Origin: Paraburkholderia hiiakae
Lineage (GTDB): Bacteria > Pseudomonadota > Gammaproteobacteria > Burkholderiales > Burkholderiaceae
Direction: 5' to 3'
NCBI RefSeq assembly: GCF_904848665.1
Contig: NZ_CAJHCQ010000031.1
Location: 1-64,000 of the forward strand
Length of the DNA stretch: 64,000 bases
Notes under the pieces: model-generated
The model's input: only the letters and a program-made list of their open reading frames with translations
The model's database searches: none
Told to the model about the DNA's origin: nothing
Translations under genes and position numbers: made by a program
Shown here: piece after piece, positions 59,813-64,000 of the stretch
Numbering within the stretch: the stretch's first letter is position 1
Layout: every line of letters starts with the position of its first letter

Positions 59813-61326
59813 ATCATCGTCCCCCGTTCTGCGGCGATTTCTTCCACCGTGTCGTGGAACACGGCTGCGCGATGGGCGTAGCCCTTGAACATGTCGAAGC
59901 TCGCGCACGCAGGCGAGAGCAGCACGACGTCGCCCGGTTGCGCTAGCGCCGTCGCCGCGCGCGTGGCTTCTTCGAGCGTCGCGTGCTCGCTCATCGCGAT
60001 ACCGGTGTCTTCGAGCGCTGCGCGGATCTTCGGCGCGTCGCGGCCGATCAGCATCACGGCGCGGCACCAACGCGCAACCGGCGCCGCGAGCGGATCGAAG
60101 TCCTGGCCCTTGCCGTCGCCGCCGGCGATCAGCACCGCGCGCTGCGCGAGGCCGTCGAGCGCCGCAACCGTCGCGCCCACGTTCGTGCCTTTGCTATCGT
60201 CCACGTAGTCGATGCCGTCGATCGAAGCAATCAGCTCCACGCGATGCGGCTCGCCGCGATATTCGCGCAGGCCATGGAGCAGCGGCGCTGGAGCCAGGTC
60301 GATCGCGCGCGTGAGCGCGAATGCCGCGAGCGCGTTCGCCGCGTTGTGCAGGCCGCGAATACGCAGGGCGTCGGCGGGCATGAGGCGCTTCATGCCGAGA
60401 TTCACCGGCGCAGCTTCCTGCTGCTTGCGGCGACGCGGGGACACAGGCACATCAGCCGCGTCGAGATCGTGAGCCTGCACGAGCCACTGCATGCCGTTCT
60501 CGCGCAACAGACCCAGGTCGCCGTTGTTCTGAGGCTCGTTCAGGCCGAAGGTCACGATCTTCGCATCGCCACTCGCCTTCACGCTCGCGAGCGACATGAC
60601 GCGCGGGTCGTCGCGGTTGAGCACGCGCGTCGTGCGCGGCCCGAAGATGCGGCCCTTCGCCGCCGCGTAGGCGTCGAGCCCGCCGTGCCAGTCGAGGTGG
60701 TCCTGCGTGATGTTGAGGACCGCCGCGGCGTCCGGCTCGAACGTATGCGCCGTCTCCAGCTGGAAGCTCGACAGCTCGAGCACCCAGACGTCGGGCAGCG
60801 CGGTGTTGTCGATGGCTTCGGCAAGCTTGTCGAGCATGGCCGGGCTGATGTTGCCCGCCACCGCCACGCGCTTGCCCGCGCGCTCGCAGAGCATGCCCGT
60901 CAAGCTCGTCGTGGTGGTCTTGCCGTTCGTGCCCGTAATAGCCAGCACCTTCGGTGCGTAGCCGCTCTCCCCGAGATGCCGCAGCGCCTGCGCGAAGAGT
61001 TCGAGTTCGCCCCACACTTCGATGCCGCGCTCGCGCGCTGCCGCGATCAGCGGCACGAGATCTTCCGCGAGCGGCGAGAGACCCGGGCTGATCGCTACGA
61101 GCTCTACGCCGTCGAGCAGCGCGGTCGTGAACGGACCGCCAGCGAAATCGGCGTCGATGCCGCGCGCGGCGAGTTCCGGCAAGTTCGGAGGCGCTTCGCG
61201 CGTGTCGGCAATGCGCAGGCGGCAACCATGCCGCGCGCACCAGCGCGCCATCGCGAGACCCGATTCCCCGAGTCCCAGCACGAGCACCATCGGCTTTTGC
61301 CGATCCCGAAACTTCTCGCCAAACAT
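59809..61326 (-). CDS. murD: UDP-N-acetylmuramoyl-L-alanine--D-glutamate ligase
   Basis: MurD adds D-Glu to UDP-MurNAc-Ala. It has 505 residues, longer than the roughly 440 of E. coli; an inserted segment with VSPRRRKQQEAAPVN in the middle domain and N-terminal residues explain part of the excess. The N-domain has VLVLGLGESGLAMARW, the ATP loop is GTNGKTTTTSL, and the C-domain has VDDSKGTNVGATVAAL and the late CASFDMFKGYAHR. It lies 28 bp after mraY and overlaps ftsW by four bases. Confidence 0.98.
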   Translation of the reverse strand: MFGEKFRDRQKPMVLVLGLGESGLAMARWCARHGCRLRIADTREAPPNLPELAARGIDADFAGGPFTTALLDGVELVAISPGLSPLAEDLVPLIAAARERGIEVWGELELFAQALRHLGESGYAPKVLAITGTNGKTTTTSLTGMLCERAGKRVAVAGNISPAMLDKLAEAIDNTALPDVWVLELSSFQLETAHTFEPDAAAVLNITQDHLDWHGGLDAYAAAKGRIFGPRTTRVLNRDDPRVMSLASVKASGDAKIVTFGLNEPQNNGDLGLLRENGMQWLVQAHDLDAADVPVSPRRRKQQEAAPVNLGMKRLMPADALRIRGLHNAANALAAFALTRAIDLAPAPLLHGLREYRGEPHRVELIASIDGIDYVDDSKGTNVGATVAALDGLAQRAVLIAGGDGKGQDFDPLAAPVARWCRAVMLIGRDAPKIRAALEDTGIAMSEHATLEEATRAATALAQPGDVVLLSPACASFDMFKGYAHRAAVFHDTVEEIAAERGTMI

Positions 61327-61354
61327 CGCTTGCTTCCCTTGCTTACTTAAAGGC

Positions 61355-62524
61355 TCAACGCAGCTTGAGCGTGGACAAGCCGATCAGACACAGCATCAGC
61401 GTGATGACCCAGAAACGCACGACAACCTGCGTTTCTTTCCAGCCAGACAGCTCGAAATGGTGATGCAGCGGCGCCATCTTGAAGATGCGGCGCCCTTCGC
61501 CGTAACGCTTTTTCGTGTACTTGAACCAGGTGACCTGGAGCATCACGGAGAGCGTCTCCGCGACGAAAATGCCGCCCATGATGAAGAGCACGATTTCCTG
61601 ACGCACGATCACCGCAATGGTTCCGAGTGCGCCGCCGAGCGCGAGCGCACCCACGTCGCCCATGAACACCTGAGCGGGATACGTGTTGAACCAGAGGAAC
61701 GCGAGCCCTGCCCCACCCATCGCCGAACAGAAGATGAGCAGCTCGCCAGCGCCGGCGATGTGCGGAAAGAGCAGATATTTCGAATAGACCGAGCTGCCCA
61801 TCACATAGGCGAACACGCCAAGCGACGCACCGACCAGCACGACGGGCATGATGACGAGACCGTCGAGGCCATCGGTGAGGTTCACGGCGTTGCTCGCGCC
61901 GACGATCACGAAGTACGTGAGCGCGATGAAGCCCCACACGCCGAGCGGATAGCTGATCGACTTGAGGAAGGGCAGCAGCAAGTCGGCGCGCGCGGGAAGA
62001 CCCATCGACAGGCCGCTACGCACCCACGCCATGAAGAGATCGAACACGCGCACGTTGCTCGCTTCGGACACGCTGAACGCGAGGTACACCGCGGCGAACA
62101 AACCGATCACCGACTGCCAGAAGTACTTTTCGCGCGAAGACATGCCGCGCGGGTCCTTGTAGACGACCTTGCGATAGTCGTCGACCCAACCGATCGCGCC
62201 GAAGCCGAACGTGACGAGCATCACGATCCAGATGAAGCGGTTCGTGAGATCGCCCCACAGCAAGGTGGAAACCGCGATGCCCAGCAGAATGAGCACACCG
62301 CCCATGGTGGGCGTGCCGGACTTCACGAGGTGAGTTTGCGGGCCGTCCGTACGCACGGCTTGGCCGACCTTCATTGCGGTGAGCTTGCGGATCACCCAGG
62401 GGCCGAGGAAAAGCCCGATCGCCATCGCGGTGATGGTGGCCATCACCGCACGGAACGTCAGATAACTGAACACGCGCAAGAAGCTTGCGTCATTCTGCAG
62501 CCATTGCGCCAGCGCCAGTAGCAT
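61355..62524 (-). CDS. mraY: Phospho-N-acetylmuramoyl-pentapeptide transferase
   Basis: MraY transfers phospho-MurNAc-pentapeptide to undecaprenyl phosphate, making lipid I. It has 389 residues and about ten membrane helices. Conserved segments are the DGPQTHLVKSGTPTMGG loop, GFGAIGWVDDYRKVV with the catalytic Asp pair, NAVNLTDGLDGL, FMGDVGALALGG, and the His-rich KMAPLHHHFELSGW. All expected catalytic residues are present. Length is above E. coli because of a longer central loop. It follows murF by 20 bp. Confidence 0.98.
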   Translation of the reverse strand: MLLALAQWLQNDASFLRVFSYLTFRAVMATITAMAIGLFLGPWVIRKLTAMKVGQAVRTDGPQTHLVKSGTPTMGGVLILLGIAVSTLLWGDLTNRFIWIVMLVTFGFGAIGWVDDYRKVVYKDPRGMSSREKYFWQSVIGLFAAVYLAFSVSEASNVRVFDLFMAWVRSGLSMGLPARADLLLPFLKSISYPLGVWGFIALTYFVIVGASNAVNLTDGLDGLVIMPVVLVGASLGVFAYVMGSSVYSKYLLFPHIAGAGELLIFCSAMGGAGLAFLWFNTYPAQVFMGDVGALALGGALGTIAVIVRQEIVLFIMGGIFVAETLSVMLQVTWFKYTKKRYGEGRRIFKMAPLHHHFELSGWKETQVVVRFWVITLMLCLIGLSTLKLR

Positions 62525-62544
62525 GCCTTGTATTCCTTAGTATT

Positions 62545-63981
62545 TCAGTGCGCGCCGGACTTGGCGTCCGGCGCAGGGTTTTGCGGATTCGTAAGCGGGT
62601 TTGTCAAAGCCGCCACTACGCGCTCCATCTGCATGAAGCGCGAGCCTTTCACGAGAATCGTTGCACCAGCGCCGTAACCGCCGCCGGCCAGCGAGCGCAC
62701 GAGTTCGCCCACGTCCGCCGAATGCAGCGCCTGCGCGCCGAACGCCGTTGCGCTATCACGCGCCGCGTCGCCGAGTGTGTAGAGCGCGTCGATGCCGCGT
62801 TCCTTCGCGTAAGCGCCCACCTCGCGGTGAAACGCGGGACCGTCGTCGCCGACTTCGCCCATGTCGCCCAGCACGAGCACGCGCGGCGACACGCGCGAAG
62901 CCAGCACGTCGATCGCCGCACGCACCGAATCGGGATTCGCGTTGTAGGTGTCGTCGATCACCGTTGCGCCCGCCAGCTCGCCGAGCGCGGCGCGCTTCAC
63001 CTGCAAGCGGCCCTTCACCGGCTCGAACGCCTCCAGCCCGCGGCCGATCGCTTCGAGCGATACGCCCGACGCGATCGCCGCCGCCGTGGCCGCCAGCGCG
63101 TTGTGCGCGTTGTGCGCACCCAGCACCTTCAACTCCACTTCGAGACGACCTTCCGGCGTCGCGATCGCGAGACGGTTGCCACCCGTCTCGCCAACGAGCT
63201 TGCCGGTGACGGCCGCTTCGACCGCGCTCGCCTCCGTATGCAGCGCGAAGTCGAGAATGCGCGAACCCGTTGCCGCTACGCGCCAGATGCTCGCGTAAGC
63301 ATCGTCAGCGGGAAACACCGCGACGCCCGTGGGCTTGAGCACATGGATCACGCTCGCATGCTCGAGTGCGACGGCTTCCACCGTCGCCATGAACTCCTGA
63401 TGCTCGCGCTGCGCGTTGTTCACCACCGCGACCGTCGGCTCGGCGAATTTCGCGAGCAACTCAGTTTCGCCCGGGTGATTCATGCCGAGTTCAACGACGG
63501 CCAGCCGATGAGCACTGCTCAAACGCAGCAACGTTAACGGCACGCCGATGTCGTTATTGAGGTTTCCGGTGGTCGCGAGACGCAAATTTTCACCAACGGC
63601 CGCCGCGAAGATCGATGCGATCATTTCCTTGACCGTCGTCTTGCCGTTGCTGCCCGTCACGGCGACGAGCGGCATCGAGAAGCGACGGCGCCAGCCGAGC
63701 GCGAGCGCGCCGAGCGCCTTGCGCGTGTCGTCCACGCGCAGCGCGGGAATGCGCCAGTCGCCGGGGCTGCGCGAAACCAGCGCCGCGCTCACGTGACGGT
63801 TCGCGACTTCACCGAGAAAGTCATGCGCGTCGAAGCGGTCGCCCTTGAGCGCGACGAAGAGATCGCCGGGGCCCGTGGTGCGGCTGTCGGTCGAAATGCG
63901 CTCGAACGTCGCGTTCTCGTCGCCGAGGACGCTCGCGCCGGGAATCAGCGCCGCGGCTTCGCGCAGGGAGAGCATCGTCAT
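62545..63981 (-). CDS. murF: UDP-N-acetylmuramoyl-tripeptide--D-alanyl-D-alanine ligase
   Basis: MurF adds the D-Ala-D-Ala made by Ddl. It has 478 residues from ATG 63981; a second ATG two codons later (MLSLREAAALIPG) is equally possible. The N-domain includes TDSRTTGPGDLFVALKGDRFD, the ATP loop is VTGSNGKTTVKEM, and the C-domain has DDTYNANPDSVRAA. The start lies at the right edge of the window, probably overlapping the murE stop. Confidence 0.98.
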   Translation of the reverse strand: MTMLSLREAAALIPGASVLGDENATFERISTDSRTTGPGDLFVALKGDRFDAHDFLGEVANRHVSAALVSRSPGDWRIPALRVDDTRKALGALALGWRRRFSMPLVAVTGSNGKTTVKEMIASIFAAAVGENLRLATTGNLNNDIGVPLTLLRLSSAHRLAVVELGMNHPGETELLAKFAEPTVAVVNNAQREHQEFMATVEAVALEHASVIHVLKPTGVAVFPADDAYASIWRVAATGSRILDFALHTEASAVEAAVTGKLVGETGGNRLAIATPEGRLEVELKVLGAHNAHNALAATAAAIASGVSLEAIGRGLEAFEPVKGRLQVKRAALGELAGATVIDDTYNANPDSVRAAIDVLASRVSPRVLVLGDMGEVGDDGPAFHREVGAYAKERGIDALYTLGDAARDSATAFGAQALHSADVGELVRSLAGGGYGAGATILVKGSRFMQMERVVAALTNPLTNPQNPAPDAKSGAH

Positions 63982-64000
63982 TCACCACCTCCGCGCCCGT
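63978..64000 (-). CDS. Probable 3' end of murE, cut by the window edge
   Basis: Upstream of murF in the dcw order one expects murE. A TGA overlapping the murF start (ATGA) closes a frame that would end in a Gly-rich stretch and Glu. Only about seven codons are visible, so this rests on gene order and the overlap style of the cluster. Confidence 0.35.

Overview
The window is a 64 kb piece of GC-rich chromosomal backbone from a betaproteobacterium, most likely family Burkholderiaceae (Burkholderia/Paraburkholderia/Caballeronia group). I base this on gene content, gene order (rplU-rpmA-obgE-proB; a pilus ATPase/GspF/prepilin peptidase set followed by coaE-zapD-yacG; the dcw cluster continuing into ftsZ-peroxiredoxin-lpxC), the family-typical proteins (CNP1-like, DUF3426, PP0621-like) and the Ala/Lys histone H1-like protein. 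Genus and species cannot be settled from the sequence alone. I see no insertion sequence, prophage, integrase, CRISPR array, toxin-antitoxin pair or restriction system. Almost every base belongs to a recognisable housekeeping gene.

Layout, left to right. 1-2.2 kb (+): the 3' end of ilvA, a 5'-nucleotidase-family gene and queF. 2.3-8.1 kb (-): mpl, a YqiA-type esterase, an RNase II-family exonuclease, aroE and mtgA, mostly joined by 4-base overlaps. 8.4-16.9 kb (+): a conserved protein of unknown function, a TlpA-type thioredoxin, aroQ-accB-accC-prmA, a DUF3426 zinc-ribbon membrane protein, tpx, a PfkB nucleoside kinase and a glycine-zipper lipoprotein. 17.1-25.5 kb (-): a repetitive histone H1-like gene, class Ia ribonucleotide reductase (nrdB, nrdA, with a pair of NrdR-type operators upstream), ampD, a PP0621-like protein and a CcsA-family membrane protein. 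25.6-27.6 kb (+): ffh and a purine phosphoribosyltransferase. 27.7-30.1 kb (-): marC and proS. 30.3-31.7 kb (+): rppH and a CNP1-like lipoprotein. 31.8-35.0 kb (-): rplU, rpmA, obgE and proB. 35.2-43.2 kb (+): ispB, tRNA-Pro(CGG), a CorC-type protein, the pilus/secretion ATPase, GspF and prepilin peptidase genes, coaE, zapD and yacG. 43.3-48.8 kb (-): secA, argJ, a DUF815 ATPase and a MutT-type Nudix hydrolase. 49.1-49.6 kb (+): a DUF721 gene. 49.7-64 kb (-): murF-mraY-murD-ftsW-murG-murC-ddl-ftsQ-ftsA-ftsZ, then a peroxiredoxin and lpxC.

How the genes work together. The right end is the division and cell wall cluster, ending in the first committed lipid A enzyme. mtgA, mpl, ampD and ispB add peptidoglycan synthesis, muropeptide recycling and isoprenoid side-chain supply. 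nrdAB makes dNTPs, and accBC starts fatty acid synthesis. ffh and secA cover the two main routes to the Sec translocon.

The most notable signals are regulatory or structural. They are an NrdR box pair 31 bp apart overlapping the nrdA promoter, a 78-bp tandem repeat inside the histone H1-like gene, strong unexplained stem-loops in the nrdA-nrdB gap and downstream of nrdB, an Asp-to-Glu change in the RNase II active-site motif, a hairpin over the lpxC start, and a conserved unknown protein beside mpl. I found no convincing undescribed multi-gene system.
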